A stretch of DNA of 64,000 nt from Culex pipiens pallens (GCF_016801865.2 NC_068938.1:23532798-23596797); one strand, 5' to 3'. Positions 23,501 through 36,069 are shown, counted from the stretch's first letter. Notes: generated by a model not told the origin, from the sequence alone. Numbers and translations are program-made.

Positions 23501-26379
23501 TAGTTTTTAGTTTTTAGTTTTTAGTTTTTAGTTTTTAGTTTTTAGTTTTTAGTTTTTAGTTTTTAGTTTTAGTTTTTAGTTTTTAGTTTTTAGTTTTTAG
23601 TTTTTAGTTTTTAGTTTTTAGTTTTTAGTTTTTAGTTTTTAGTTTTTAGTTTTTAGTTTTAGTTTTTAGTTTTTAGTTTTTAGTTTTTAGTTTTTAGTTT
23701 TTAGTTTTTAGTTTTTAGTTTTTAGTTTTTAGTTTTTAGTTTTTAGTTTTTAGTTTTTAGTTTTAGTTTTAGTTTTTAGTTTTTAGTTTTAGTTTTTAGT
23801 TTTTAGTTTTTAGTTTTTAGTTTTTAGTTTTTAGTTTTTAGTTTTTAGTTTTAGTTTTTAGTTTTTAGTTTTTAGTTTTTAGTTTTTAGTTTTTAGTTTT
23901 TAGTTTTTAGTTTTTAGTTTTTAGTTTTTAGTTTTTAGTTTTTAGTTTTTAGTTTTTAGTTTTTAGTTTTTAGTTTTTAGTTTTTAGTTTTTAGTTTTTA
24001 GTTTTTAGTTTTTAGTTTTTAGTTTTTAGTTTTTAGTTTTAGTTTTTAGTTTTTAGTTTTTAGTTTTAGTTTTTAGTTTTTAGTTTTTAGTTTTTAGTTT
24101 TTAGTTTTTAGTTTTAGTTTTTAGTTTTAGTTTTTAGTTTTAGTTTTTAGTTTTTAGTTTTTAGTTTTTAGTTTTTAGTTTTTAGTTTTTAGTTTTAGTT
24201 TTTAGTTTTTAGTTTTTAGTTTTTAGTTTTTAGTTTTTAGTTTTTAGTTTTTAGTTTTTAGTTTTTAGTTTTTAGTTTTTAGTTTTTAGTTTTTAGTTTT
24301 TAGTTTTTAGTTTTTAGTTTTTAGTTTTTAGTTTTTAGTTTTTAGTTTTTAGTTTTTAGTTTTTAGTTTTTAGTTTTTAGTTTTTAGTTTTTAGTTTTTA
24401 GTTTTTAGTTTTTAGTTTTTAGTTTTTAGTTTTTAGTTTTTAGTTTTTAGTTTTTAGTTTTTAGTTTTTAGTTTTTAGTTTTTAGTTTTTAGTTTTTAGT
24501 TTTTAGTTTTTAGTTTTTAGTTTTTAGTTTTTAGTTTTTAGTTTTTAGTTTTTAGTTTTTAGTTTTTAGTTTTTAGTTTTTAGTTTTAGTTTTTAGTTTT
24601 TAGTTTTTAGTTTTTAGTTTTTTAGTTTTTAGTTTTTAGTTTTTAGTTTTTAGTTTTTAGTTTTTAGTTTTTAGTTTTTAGTTTTTAGTTTTTAGTTTTT
24701 AGTTTTTAGTTTTTAGTTTTTAGTTTTTAGTTTTTAGTTTTTAGTTTTTAGTTTTTAGTTTTTAGTTTTAGTTTTTAGTTTTTAGTTTTTAGTTTTTAGT
24801 TTTTAGTTTTTAGTTTTTAGTTTTTAGTTTTTAGTTTTTAGTTTTTAGTTTTTAGTTTTTAGTTTTTAGTTTTTAGTTTTTAGTTTTTAGTTTTTAGTTT
24901 TTAGTTTTTAGTTTTTAGTTTTTAGTTTTTAGTTTTTAGTTTTTAGTTTTTAGTTTTTAGTTTTAGTTTTTAGTTTTTAGTTTTTAGTTTTTAGTTTTTA
25001 GTTTTTAGTTTTTAGTTTTTAGTTTTTAGTTTTAGTTTTTAGTTTTTAGTTTTTAGTTTTAGTTTTTAGTTTTAGTTTTTAGTTTTTTAGTTTTTAGTTT
25101 TTAGTTTTTAGTTTTTAGTTTTTAGTTTTTAGTTTTTAGTTTTAGTTTTAGTTTTTAGTTTTTAGTTTTTAGTTTTTAGTTTTAGTTTTTAGTTTTTAGT
25201 TTTTAGTTTTTAGTTTTTAGTTTTTAGTTTTTAGTTTTTAGTTTTTAGTTTTTAGTTTTTAGTTTTTAGTTTTTAGTTTTTAGTTTTTAGTTTTTAGTTT
25301 TTAGTTTTTAGTTTTTAGTTTTTAGTTTTTAGTTTTTAGTTTTTAGTTTTTAGTTTTTAGTTTTTAGTTTTTAGTTTTTAGTTTTTAGTTTTTAGTTTTT
25401 AGTTTTTAGTTTTTAGTTTTTAGTTTTTAGTTTTTAGTTTTTAGTTTTTAGTTTTTAGTTTTTAGTTTTTAGTTTTTAGTTTTTAGTTTTTAGTTTTTAG
25501 TTTTTAGTTTTTAGTTTTTAGTTTTTAGTTTTTAGTTTTTAGTTTTTAGTTTTTAGTTTTTAGTTTTTAGTTTTTAGTTTTTAGTTTTTAGTTTTTAGTT
25601 TTTAGTTTTTAGTTTTTAGTTTTTAGTTTTTAGTTTTAGTTTTTAGTTTTTAGTTTTTAGTTTTTAGTTTTTAGTTTTTAGTTTTTAGTTTTTAGTTTTT
25701 AGTTTTTAGATTTTAGTTTTTAGTTTTTAGTTTTTAGTTTTTAGTTTTTAGTTTTTAGTTTTTTAGTTTTTAGTTTTTAGTTTTTAGTTTTTAGTTTTTA
25801 GTTTTTAGTTTTTAGTTTTTAGTTTTTAGTTTTTAGTTTTTAGTTTTTAGTTTTTAGTTTTTAGTTTTTAGTTTTTAGTTTTTAGTTTTTAGTTTTTAGT
25901 TTTTAGTTTTTAGTTTTTAGTTTTTAGTTTTTAGTTTTTAGTTGGTAGTTTTTAGTTTTTAGTTTTTAGTTTTTAGTTTTTAGTTTTTAGTTTTTAGTTT
26001 TTAGTTTTTAGTTTTTAGTTTTTAGTTTTTAGTTTTTAGTTTTTAGTTTTTAGTTTTTAGTTTTTAGTTTGTAGTTTTTAGTTTTTAGTTTTTAGTTTTT
26101 AGTTTTTAGTTTTTAGTTTTTAGTTTTTAGTTTTTAGTTTTTAGTTTTTAGTTTTTAGTTTTTAGTTTTTAGTTTTTAGTTTTTAGTTTTTAGTTTTTAG
26201 TTTTTAGTTTTTAGTTTTTAGTTTTTAGTTTTTAGTTTTTAGTTTTTAGTTTTTAGTTTTTAGTTTTTAGTTTTTAGTTTTTAGTTTTTAGTTTTTAGTT
26301 TTTAGTTTTTAGTTTTTAGTTTTTAGTTTTTAGTTTTTAGTTTTTAGTTTTTAGTTTTTAGTTTTTAGTTTTTAGTTTA
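20558..26379 (+). repeat. Long (TTTTTAG)n heptamer array
   Basis: About 5.8 kb of a seven-base unit, roughly 830 copies. Length variants of six bases (TTTTAG) and eight bases (TTTTTTAG) are scattered and cluster at about 21325-21780. Rare point variants occur near 21138, 22529, 25709, 25944 and 26070. The array resumes after the SINE-like insertion (27067-27259). It has no coding potential, since the unit carries TAG. Confidence 0.97.
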
Positions 26380-26454
26380 GGAGCGGCCGTGGCTGACTGG
26401 TTACGGTGTTCGCTTTGTAAGCGAATGGTTCTGGGTTCGATTCCCATCTGCTCC
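26380..26454 (+). tRNA. tRNA-Thr(TGT)-like module, head of the SINE
   Basis: The acceptor arms GGAGCGG and CTGCTCC pair fully with one G-T pair. The anticodon arm TTCGC/GCGAA encloses the loop TTTGTAA with anticodon TGT. An A-box-like TGGCTGACTGG and a B-box GGTTCGATTCC are present; the T stem has one terminal mismatch. Because it starts a dispersed element it is more likely a pol III promoter than a working tRNA gene. Confidence 0.55.
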
Positions 26455-26513
26455 CAACGAGAAAGCTAAGAACACATAAAATTTGAAATGATGAATATGA
26501 ACGAAAAATCAAA

Positions 26514-26588
26514 GTCGCTCGAGGCGGGGTTCGATCCCCCGTCCTTTGGATTGGTAAGCAAATATGCTAACCACTAGGCCATGACGAC
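26514..26588 (-). pseudogene. Second tRNA-like module, inverted and degenerate
   Basis: On the minus strand there is a perfect A-box (TGGCCTAGTGG) and, 75 bases end to end, a B-box-like GGATCGAACCC inside a GC-rich T stem. The acceptor ends pair at five of seven positions. The anticodon stem is poorly paired. It is a decayed tRNA relic inside the SINE-like element. Confidence 0.5.
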
Positions 26589-27066
26589 TTGGTGAGGGTG
26601 GACTGGAATTAGGAATACTGTTACAGAGAGCGAGTTGTGGCGCTATAACCACGGCAAATAGAGTCCAGGGCATTTGTGGAAATACAATGTCTCATCCCAG
26701 AGGGTCGCGAAGTACCAAACCTTCTTAGCATGGTGCTCCCAACGAATACAACCAAAATCTCGGAGCGTATGGTGGTGTGTCCCCACGCTTCTTCCTCCCC
26801 TGTCGATTCAGAATTGTGTTGTTGTTCGAACACTCAGTGCTCAAACTCAACCCAATTACGAGTCATCTCTGCGATACGGCTTTACGCAGTAGGCCTGGCC
26901 ACTTTAACGCTTGTAATGTTTCAATGCATTCTAATGCAATGGTGCACTACAAATGTTAATAAATGACAAGAAGAGTGCTAGGCGTCATCTAACCTAAGGC
27001 ACTCTCCAGGATCCCTTCGAAAGATTGGCTGCGCTAGGGTCTGATTAGATTAGATTAGATTAGATT

Positions 27067-27259
27067 TAGTTTTTAGTTTTTAGTTTTTAGTTTTTAGTTT
27101 TTAGTTTTTAGTTTTTAGTTTTTAGTTTTTAGTTTTTAGTTTTTAGTTTTTAGTTTTTAGTTTTTAGTTTTTAGTTTTTAGTTTTTAGTTTTTAGTTTTT
27201 AGTTTTTAGTTTTTAGTTTTTAGTTTTTAGTTTTTAGTTTTTAGTTTTTAGTTTTTAGT
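27067..27259 (+). repeat. (TTTTTAG)n array, part after the SINE insertion
   Basis: About 27 perfect units continue the array that stops at 26379. Confidence 0.95.
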
Positions 27260-30200
27260 AACACCTGATCATTTCGATCATGTCATAACAGAATCTCAAA
27301 ATTTCGCTTATTTTGGCGATAATTTCACCAATCGATCCACAGATGACCAAACACGGGAAGTCACCGGCAGCGGCGGCGATACCTGTTTGAACTCTCAGGT
27401 CATCGTCTCCGCTGGACGCTTTGTACCGTACTGAATTTGCGATCCCAAAAGGGCATTAAACGGTTTTGCCTTCTTCGGGCTGACGTTTACGTAACGTGAC
27501 CGATACTTTGTTGCGACAAGTTGAACTCGTTGAACTGGACAGTATTCGGTAATAGCTCTCTTCAGCGGGTAGATTGAAGGCTGAAGAAATTAAACGACTG
27601 GTAGATCAGAACGTTTTCTCTGTCAACGAGATTGCCGTCATCGACGAAATGTATTCTATGCAAATAATTTTACGTCAATGGATCATTATTGGACAGAATT
27701 CCACCGTCTCCGTTCCCAAGGTTCCTCAAGTTCAACTCCGCCGAAGGTGGATTGAAGCCCGAGACGATGACACAAAACTCGAGTAGCACATGACAGTGCA
27801 CAAACTTGTTGGAACAATATTGCGCTTGTTGGTCGCGACGACCATCTTCATCCCAGCTTCCTCCGCCCGGAGACGACACAGCAGAAGATGACTTTAAACG
27901 AGGCTACCCCGGGTCCAGACCGCTAATAAGTACAACCACATACCGTCAATTATTCTTTCTGGTCTCTGCTTTGTCGCCGCGGCTTAGGTACAATATCTCA
28001 CTTGAGGCAGTCCTCCCCCCTGGACGGAACTGGATCGCGGACGGGGAGAACTCCGTGACATGGCACCTACCTGTGGGACATAACGAGGGGCCCAAGATCT
28101 TCCGATCGATTGACAGGCTTTTCTGCGAACAACCTGTGCCATGACCGTCCCGCGGGAAGGAGGTCGAACCAAGGTGCATTTCTCACCTGGGTCGTGGACT
28201 CAATTGAAGAGCTCGTTGAAGGGCTCGGGGCAGAGGTGTTCAAAATGTTCCTAGTAGTTTGGTGAGTTGGTAACGCCGGGGCAACCCTGCACCGCAAGCT
28301 CATTTGCATAAGGATCAACCCCACCCGCGCGCAGCACAGCACTTCGTGAGCCGGATCAAGTGACGAGTACGAGGCCACTTCCTGGGTCCTCCATTGATGG
28401 TTATGATGAGCTATTCTTAAGAAAATAATAATACACCCATCAGAGACAGCCCCTCCCGTCCGACTCAAGGGGGGGGGGGGCGACTCCTTATTACCTGCCA
28501 AGCCTATTTATACTAAATGAACTCGGCAATATTTATCTCTTTTTTTTTCCTCCCGGAGGAGGACTTTGGACCCGGGAGGTTGTCGTGGTCAACACCTTCC
28601 CCGACGTTTCCAAGAAAGCGACTTTTGCTGGAATCACTTGATCTTCTCGTTCCGGAGAAGAGTTGAGCTTGCAAATTGAATTGGACTTGCCGTGCGGAGA
28701 CTGAATGAGTCTATTGGCAGTCATTGTTGCTGCACGACGGCGCGGTTGTCTTGTCAGGCAGGGTACAAATTCAACGTTTTGCACCTTATCGGGCAGGGCA
28801 GATCAGGGTGCTAGTGACAGGTTTCCCGCAACGGTCATTAGCAGTGCCGTGCACCTTGTAATAAATGTGTCGGATGGATCGGTCTACACGCTGAGTGACA
28901 GCTACTTACATTGAGCTGGAGTGACGTATGGTTCATGGAGAGGATTTGTTTAGAGATGATTCCTTTGAGAGAAAGGGTAGATTATGCTGAATTTGTAAAG
29001 ACTTTTTTTGGGATAAAAATCAAATTATAATTTTTGAAGAAATCAAAGCTTATATGAAAAGTCAAAAATGGAAACAGTTCAATCCTGAACTCACATCCCA
29101 GAGCGACAGCTCGCAGAATGCAAAATCGATCCACCCATCCTTCAGAGATCACACATCTGTGATCCTCCCCCGATTGACGTCCGCCACGGCACGGGTCGAC
29201 CCAATCAACAAGGATCCGTGCCGCATCAAATTACCACAAGACTTTCTACGGCTGGTGGTCACGCGTCCTCGTGCGGTCATCTGGCCGGTGACCGGATGCG
29301 ACGCGCGTGCTCGTTCAATCTGCAATTCATCAGGTCCGGCGAGGGTGGCACTCTCGCTAACGGAACCGTAATAGGGATGACCAAGTACCTACAATTTCGA
29401 GATCGATTCCCCCCCGGATGAATATTAAGTGAAACGTGCGCCGGGATCGCCTGTCGCAGTCAAAGGGTGACTTCCAGAGTTCAAGCTGCCAAGTGGGAGT
29501 AGTTTATGCAAAACATTCCGCTGCCAAATCGAGGCCAGACTGGCTGTTGACTAGCTTTTGTGGGGGTGAACTCCGCGCATCTCAATTAAATTTGAGAAGG
29601 TTTCTCGAAAAATTTCAATAAATTCTTCAACTGCCTAGCGAGATTTATGAAACCATCAAACTGATAAATAACTGTTGATATCTGATTACGAGAGTCCGGG
29701 GTCGTGATTGATTACGTGTTTTTATGCTGATTTCCTAATCGTTTCCAATAGATCTCCCCTGCGAGCGCAGACGGGGCGAAGACTATCAACGGCCACCAGA
29801 ATCCACCAAAACGAGCATAATTTCTCCATAATGAGCTCTCGTGGCAGAATAACGAATGCGCGCGCTTCGAAGTGCCATTTTGCAGCACGATGGTAGGAGG
29901 AGGTCATTACGTCGTTGTGGCGCGTGGCCGTAACAAACGACACGCAGAAATGGGGTGAAAGCACACAAACCAGGGGAGCTTTGGAGGAGCCTCGAAATTT
30001 GTAAACCCGAGGTGATGTTGAATACAAAATTAAGATGACTTGCTTTAACCCTTTATAGGCCAAATTTATTTCAAAATTTAGTCTCTTTCCGACACTCTCA
30101 AATGTTCAGGACATCGTGGATGGCCACCTGGGCACACTGCCTGACTCAACCAGCAAAAGACTGCGGGAAAAAAAGCCCAAAAGATTAATTTCCGCGCTGC

Positions 30201-31493
30201 TCCAAATTAGTTGCACCTCCTGCTGCGACTCCGAGCCCATTGGCGACCGTCGTCGAGGGTGGCGAAATTAGGCACCCACGCACGCGTCCGGAGGCTTTCA
30301 CCGTTGTTTCCGGCGGCGGGAGAGTTTGCACCCTACAATTAACCAGACGTCGTTGCTGCTGGAAGGCTGTTTGTTTTAGGAATCTCAACTTGATAACAAA
30401 AGTTTTATTTCTATAACTTTGAACATGTAACTAGCTCATAATGAAGATGTTATTAACCATGTACAACACCGCATCAACTCCCGTTCAAGACACCTAATTT
30501 GAATCTCATCATACGTCGCGCATCACATCACAACCAACTCTCCCCTCCCGGGACTATTGAAATCACCCCGCGTAAAAAGACATCATTAACTGCTCGCGGC
30601 AGCGGAGCAGGAGGTGCCTCTTTTTTACTATTCAGTTGACACCGTGTCCCAACAACAATGGCCATCCATTAACCATGTCTGACTAGCTAAACTTCACCAC
30701 TGTCAACGCACTAGGACAAGACTACCTGTGCTTCCGTCGTCGTGGTCACTTTGCGTGGTGACAATGGGACGTTGGTATTTTAATAGCATCATCTTCTGGA
30801 CTCACCGAAGTCGGAGCTCGGCTGCTGCTGGTTCTGGGCGAACTTCAGCGTCAAGTTCAATGTTGACATCGCGGCATCGAATCGCCCGGGCCCGGGCTGA
30901 TGTTTAACAAATCAACTGACACTGATGATGAGCCCGATATGGAGTTGGTCTTCTTCGTGGAGCTCTCCCCCCGTGTGGCGGTCACTGGTTCAAGGGGACC
31001 GGGGCTGGGGCTTCTGGGTTGTCACTGCTTGAGCAAAGAAGATAAAGCATGTCCAGTGCTGTCGCTGATTTTCATCAAATTAAATTTTAATAAGGTGCCA
31101 ACTCGTGGCCCGGCCAGCGCGTAGATTTCGCACGTTAACGCAAACAGATCAATCTGTGGCGGTGGCCGGAGATTTGTACCGGATCGCGGCGGTTGTCTCA
31201 TTATAGTCGCTTTGTAGTTCTCTAGGAAATAGCTAAAAAGAAATCTGAAAGAAGCTTGGATGAGTATTGACGAAGATAGCTTAAGTATTAATAAATGTAA
31301 AGCGATCTTTTCTAGGATATCAAATGAATCGCTTGAACTTTGCAGAAATCACAACGCAATTCCTTGATAATATTTTTTTATTATTGAGACCGTTGTAAAT
31401 ATTTTTCAAAGTATATGTCATGTCCTAACCCTTGACTCACTGAGCTCATATAAAATTGAAATTTAAATCTAGAACGGTCCAGAAAAATCAGAA
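27260..31493. other. No gene recognised; GC-richer intergenic or intronic DNA
   Basis: Moderate GC with many CpG-containing patches. Poly-G occurs near 28470. Short frames near 27574-27786, 27806-28144 and 29054-29371 have no recognisable domain. I see no RNA genes. It may be intronic sequence with enhancers, but the sequence alone does not show this. Confidence 0.35.
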
Positions 31494-32014
31494 AAAAACA
31501 AAAACAAAAACAAAAACAAAAACAAAAACAAAAACAAAAACAAAAACAAAAACAAAAACAAAAACAAAAACAAAAACAAAAACAAAAACAAAAACAAAAA
31601 CAAAAACAAAAACAAAAACAAAAACAAAAACAAAAACAAAAACAAAAACAAAAACAAAAACAAAAACAAAAACAAAAACAAAAACAAAAACAAAAACAAA
31701 AACAAAAACAAAAACAAAAACAAAAACAAAAACAAAAACAAAAACAAAAACAAAAACAAAAACAAAAACAAAAACAAAAACAAAAACAAAAACAAAAACA
31801 AAAACAAAAACAAAAACAAAAACAAAAACAAAAACAAAAACAAAAACAAAAACAAAAACAAAAACAAAAACAAAAACAAAAACAAAAACAAAAACAAAAA
31901 CAAAAACAAAAACAAAAACAAAAACAAAAACAAAAACAAAAACAAAAACAAAAACAAAAACAAAAACAAAAACAAAAACAAAAACAAAAACAAAAACAAA
32001 AACAAAAACAAAAA
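31494..32014 (+). repeat. (AAAAAC)n hexamer array
   Basis: About 86 perfect units with no visible variant. Apparent Lys-Thr, Phe-Cys and Phe-Leu dipeptide frames through it on both strands are artefacts. Confidence 0.97.
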
Positions 32015-34337
32015 TGATGAGAATAACGATAATATTTCACAGAGAACTTGAAACTTCCTTGAGGACAAGTTGGCTCAAGCGTTCAGAGAGGAAGTATAAG
32101 GTGATGAATAAATCATTCCGCGTGTAGTGTCGGGCCACAATTGGCCAACTCTCGCCTCGGACGCACATAGCCTGGAGGGGGGAATCTAGAAAAGGTGACT
32201 ATTTTCACGCAAGCTTGTGTCCAGTCGGGGTGTTTAGTGAGGCGGTCATTAAGAGCGAGGAGGAGGCGCCTTCTTGGGCCTCGCGGGTTTGATGTGAGTC
32301 GGCGCTGAGTGCGCCGATTGAGTGATTTATATCGGTTCATTAGTCGGAGTCGGAAACAATGTTGGAATGGGCGACAAGATAAGAGATCTCTTTCTCTGGT
32401 TAGGGATGATAGCTAATTATGTGGGGAATTATGTCGCTTGATGATTTGGTTTGTTTACACTATTGGGCTTATCGGTCAATAAAAGTTGGATCTGAATAAT
32501 GCAAGTTTGAAAGTGTGTCAAAACACAGAGTTGGTACTGAATCTTTTCACCACAAAGTTATTGCAACAAAATCAATCAATCAGAAAGCACAAAACTCCGA
32601 GCATTTCCTCCCATTCAACAAGCTGCCCACTTATTTGCATATATTTTGCTCCGTCTAATTTAGATTGAAACATGGGAGAAATTGCCTTCTCACATCAATC
32701 GCGCAAAAACCGCAAAAGCTGGTCGCCGCCGCCACCAGCACTAATCGCTGAATCACTCGGAGAGTCGGGTAGAGTTCACGACGAGCAACATTGTCCGTGA
32801 GTTCAGCCCTCGAAAGGCCGCCGACCATCAACATCATTATCATCTCGTGGGCCACAGCTGGCGCGCGTTTCCTTGGATGATCGTCCGGCGATCGTTGAAG
32901 AGGTTCGGACGGCCCTGGGGGCGGCCTATGAATCGGGAAGAAATGCTCACCTTTTCAAACGTCCGGTGTAATAGATTTAATGGTGATTTATCGGTCGGTG
33001 CATGTTGCGTTTTGTGCATCAATTACGATTCAGCAACCTCTCCGGAGGAAGAAGTCTACAGCACTTCTGAACAGCTTGTAATAGCTTAACGAACCTGGAC
33101 GCGACTCTAGCTTGTCAATACTCCAAAGAGGCCAACGCACTTTATCTGCCAAACAGAATCTGAATGAGTTATTCTTCATTCTATACCCGCGTACCCGAAA
33201 GGACACGTGCCGAGTTCGCTTCACACCTCGCTGCGTGGTCTCGCAGCGCCGAGCACGCCCTCGAAGTTCCAGAGTGCGCGCGCACATGTGCTACGATCCT
33301 CGCCGCAGCTGAGTGCTTCCTGTTTATAATATTTCCCCACCCTAGCGCAAACAGGTCACTGTTACGTTCAGCGCGTTCCTTGATGGAATGTAGAGCGCGA
33401 TCCTTCAATTTATCAGCGCGTCCTACTTGTCGTCGTCGCAGAGAAATCGTTTCCTGATGTGAGGCTGAAACTTAATCCTGATGGATTTAGTCGACTTTCC
33501 TGGTGACGGTGATAAGTCGTGAAGAAGCATCCTGAGGCGCACATGTGGTGTCGTGGGATCATTTACATTTGTGAGGAAACACACTTGCCATGGCATAAAC
33601 ATAAAAAAAGATTTTTGTAAGGAAGTGTAGATGAGTGAACAAAAAAATCATCAAAAAATACTTCAGCTTTCCCATTTTTAAATGCTTTCGATATTTTCAC
33701 AAACTTTGAAGTGGTTCTTTAGCAATGAATTTTATTTCAACATTATTTTGTAAAATAGATTAATTTGTTCAAAAATTCAAATTTATGTTTTATATTATGT
33801 ATAAATAATATTGAATATAACTTAATTTCCTCGTTCATGTCACTTGAACAACTCCAGTTTTAGAGAAAAAAAAAACTCACTTGACGTTTTACCTATTCTC
33901 GTCGAAGGTTGACGAAAACTGCACAAAAAGCGAATGTAAATAAAGAACAAAGGCCTACCACCAATTTCCTCTGGAATCGCTACTTTGTCTTAGTTCAATC
34001 CTAAATGTTCGTTTCAAATAACATGGCAGCTACAAAAGTGCGCTGACAGAAAAAACAGTATGCCGATAATAGAAATTGCGTGGACACCAGAGCATTCTTG
34101 TCGGATGGGAATAGACTTTGAAAATATTTTTGTAAAATGCTTGTAAAACTTTTGGTGAAAGTCAAATTAAACAGAAATGTCCACAAAATGCTGCTCTAAT
34201 GGTTTGTTTGTTTGGTTTTGAGCATAATTCAGACACCACCGTTTAGAGTGGTGGGAATAGGTTTATTTTCGCTATTTTATTTTTTTATCCAATGGTTTTT
34301 GAAGTGATTTATTTCACCTTAAATATATAACTACTGG
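32015..34337. other. No gene recognised
   Basis: 32040-33480 has moderate GC with short frames lacking domains; 33600-34330 is AT-rich. I see nothing that can be named. Confidence 0.4.
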
Positions 34338-34345
34338 AGTTGAGC

Positions 34346-34642
34346 CAGGGTTACCAGGTTGCCAGATAAATCTGGGAATGCCAGATTTTTCAAGTGTCAG
34401 CCAGAATAAAGATTTATCCATCTCTGGGCCAGATGTTATGTTTTTCTTAAAGAAAATGTAACTTCAACATTTTTGAGGACATAAAATCAATTCAACAACC
34501 TGAATTCTACAATATTTTGAATTAATCAATATCCTCTTTCTCTTTCACCATTCAGAATTGTTAGATTTTCGTCTGCCAGATTTTTCCAGTTTTTTTTATC
34601 GATACTTTGCCAGATTTTTCAAATTTTGGCCTGGTAGCCCTG
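34346..34642. mobile_element. hAT-like MITE
   Basis: About 297 bases with terminal inverted repeats CAGGGTTACCAGG and CCTGGTAGCCCTG (one mismatch). The 8-base flanks agttgagc (34338-34345) and ggttgagc (34643-34650) match at seven of eight. CAGGG termini and 8-bp duplications are typical of hAT elements. GCCAGATTTTT motifs recur inside. No transposase. Confidence 0.65.
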
Positions 34643-34650
34643 GGTTGAGC

Positions 34651-35913
34651 TGTCAAGGGTTTAATATTCTTGTTAAATCCATTAGAAATATTATTTAAAG
34701 TTTAATTAAATGACACTGGAAAGTGTTCAAACAAGAAAATATCTGCAATTTTTTCTATATTTTGCGAAAATGTTTTCATGGTAATTCAACAACCAAAATT
34801 GCATTAAACAACTCAAAACAAGAATTATTCAGAATTAAAAACAAAAAGAGGCTTACACTTGAAAACAATTAGGGTGGTTCACAATAAGGGTGTTTAAGAT
34901 AGTCGGATTCGTATGAATTATTTCTGCGATTTTCTTTCTTTTTTTAAAAGTTGTTGGCCATGACAATTCTAGTTTCCTTGTCCAAGTCACAACATTTGTA
35001 TCTTGCAATTTACGACTACCTATATGAAAAGCATAGTGGCAATCCTTAAAGTAATTTTCTGGACGTAGCAATCGAAGGTTTATTTAGAGAGAAATGTGAT
35101 TTTTTACTTTTAGATACATTAAAAAATGTTGTGAAAATTTGATTGTGGAATAATTACTCAAAAGTTATAGATATTTTAAACTGAAATTGTATGATCATAA
35201 GTATGTTTCATTCGAATGAAATAAAAAGGCATAAATAATTTTTTTTTTAAACTGTCAGACAAACAAAAAAATCTCACTCTACTTCCATATCTCGCGCCAC
35301 AAGTGTTCCAAAATTCCAAATTTCTGTCGCCTTTTTTTCCTCTGAGACCTCTTCTTCCTGTTCCAGACCCTGCACATATCGCAAAGCCAAAGCAAAGATA
35401 CGCTTCATATCACTTACAAATGTTCAGCTCGAAAAAGGAAACAGGTGACGACGAAGAGGGCAAAGGACTCCGCAGCACAGCACATGTGTGTGCATGTTGG
35501 CGGGCGCAGGAGTGCGGAACCAAAAAAACCAGGGGGTTCGTAGCTTATGCTTCCTGATATTACTTTTGAAGGGAGGGTGTGTTGCTGCTGGCGTGTGCCT
35601 CGTGGTCTATGACTATGTGGAGTTATGAATCGTCATGCAGGAGTGGCTTTTTGGTGTGCAATGTGTGCACGAATAAGGGATGTTTTAGGACGGTTTTTTT
35701 TTTGTTTCAGTAGGTGAAGGAATCCTAATTGAGTGCCATATGGAAGCAGCCAACTGGAGCGAGCAAGGCATGTGCATTAACGCGGGCTGGGCGGCTGGTT
35801 GATGAGCTGGTAGCGATAAGTTTAGTTGGGTGAAGTGAACTGTAGACTCAATAATCACTTCAAGTGAAGCTTAAACCAATGTGCTCACAAGGTAAATCAT
35901 GTTTGCAACTCAC
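34651..35913. other. No gene recognised
   Basis: AT-rich up to about 35280, then mixed composition. If the exon candidate at 35914-36069 is real, this is the start of its downstream intron on the minus strand. Confidence 0.35.
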
Positions 35914-36069
35914 CTTAATCCAGATGGATGATCCATAATCCTCTGACACAATTGTATCCCAATCGGTCTTCTTTTCGCCATTGCCGGATTGCATCAGCCC
36001 ACCAAAATCACCTGTCCTGGAAGCCCACTTGCTGTGGAACCCACTTCTTGTATCGCTTCCTTTGACCAT
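35914..36069 (-). CDS. Candidate first coding exon, unrecognised product
   Basis: The minus-strand frame starts at an ATG at 36069, with an in-frame stop three codons upstream. It runs 52 codons and ends in phase 0 at a consensus donor, AAG followed by GTGAGT, with the exon end at 35914. The peptide is Gly/Ser-rich at first and ends with a Trp- and Asp-rich part (...SEDYGSSIWIK). The donor is one of the best in the window. No domain is recognised. The following exon was not found by eye and would lie at lower coordinates, perhaps beyond several kb of intron. It may instead be a 5' UTR exon or a chance frame. Confidence 0.3.

Larger units (their letters stand above)
26380..27066 (+). mobile_element. 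tRNA-derived SINE-like retroelement, long copy
   Basis: The element begins with a tRNA-like head, continues with a second tRNA-like module in opposite orientation and a body of about 450 bases, and ends in a (GATTA)n tail. It lies inside the TTTTTAG array, which resumes at once, so its ends are clear but the target duplication is masked. A 5'-truncated relative of the body and tail is at 41575-42010 on the other strand with a 14-bp target duplication, showing that the family moves by target-primed reverse transcription. It has no long ORF of its own; the machinery would come from a LINE with a matching 3' end. Confidence 0.85.

Noticed and set aside
26621..26966. Short frames in the SINE-like body, also present in the second copy
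   Set aside because: They recur only because the repeat recurs. They are open in several frames and lack domains; the element is noncoding.
20558..27259. TTTTTAG array as a telomere
   Set aside because: Unique DNA, a SINE-like insertion and a host gene lie on either side, and dipterans lack canonical telomerase repeats. It is interstitial.
31381..32127. Lys-Thr, Phe-Cys and Phe-Leu dipeptide frames through the AAAAAC array
   Set aside because: Same reason: perfect simple repeat, open on both strands, no independent coding support.
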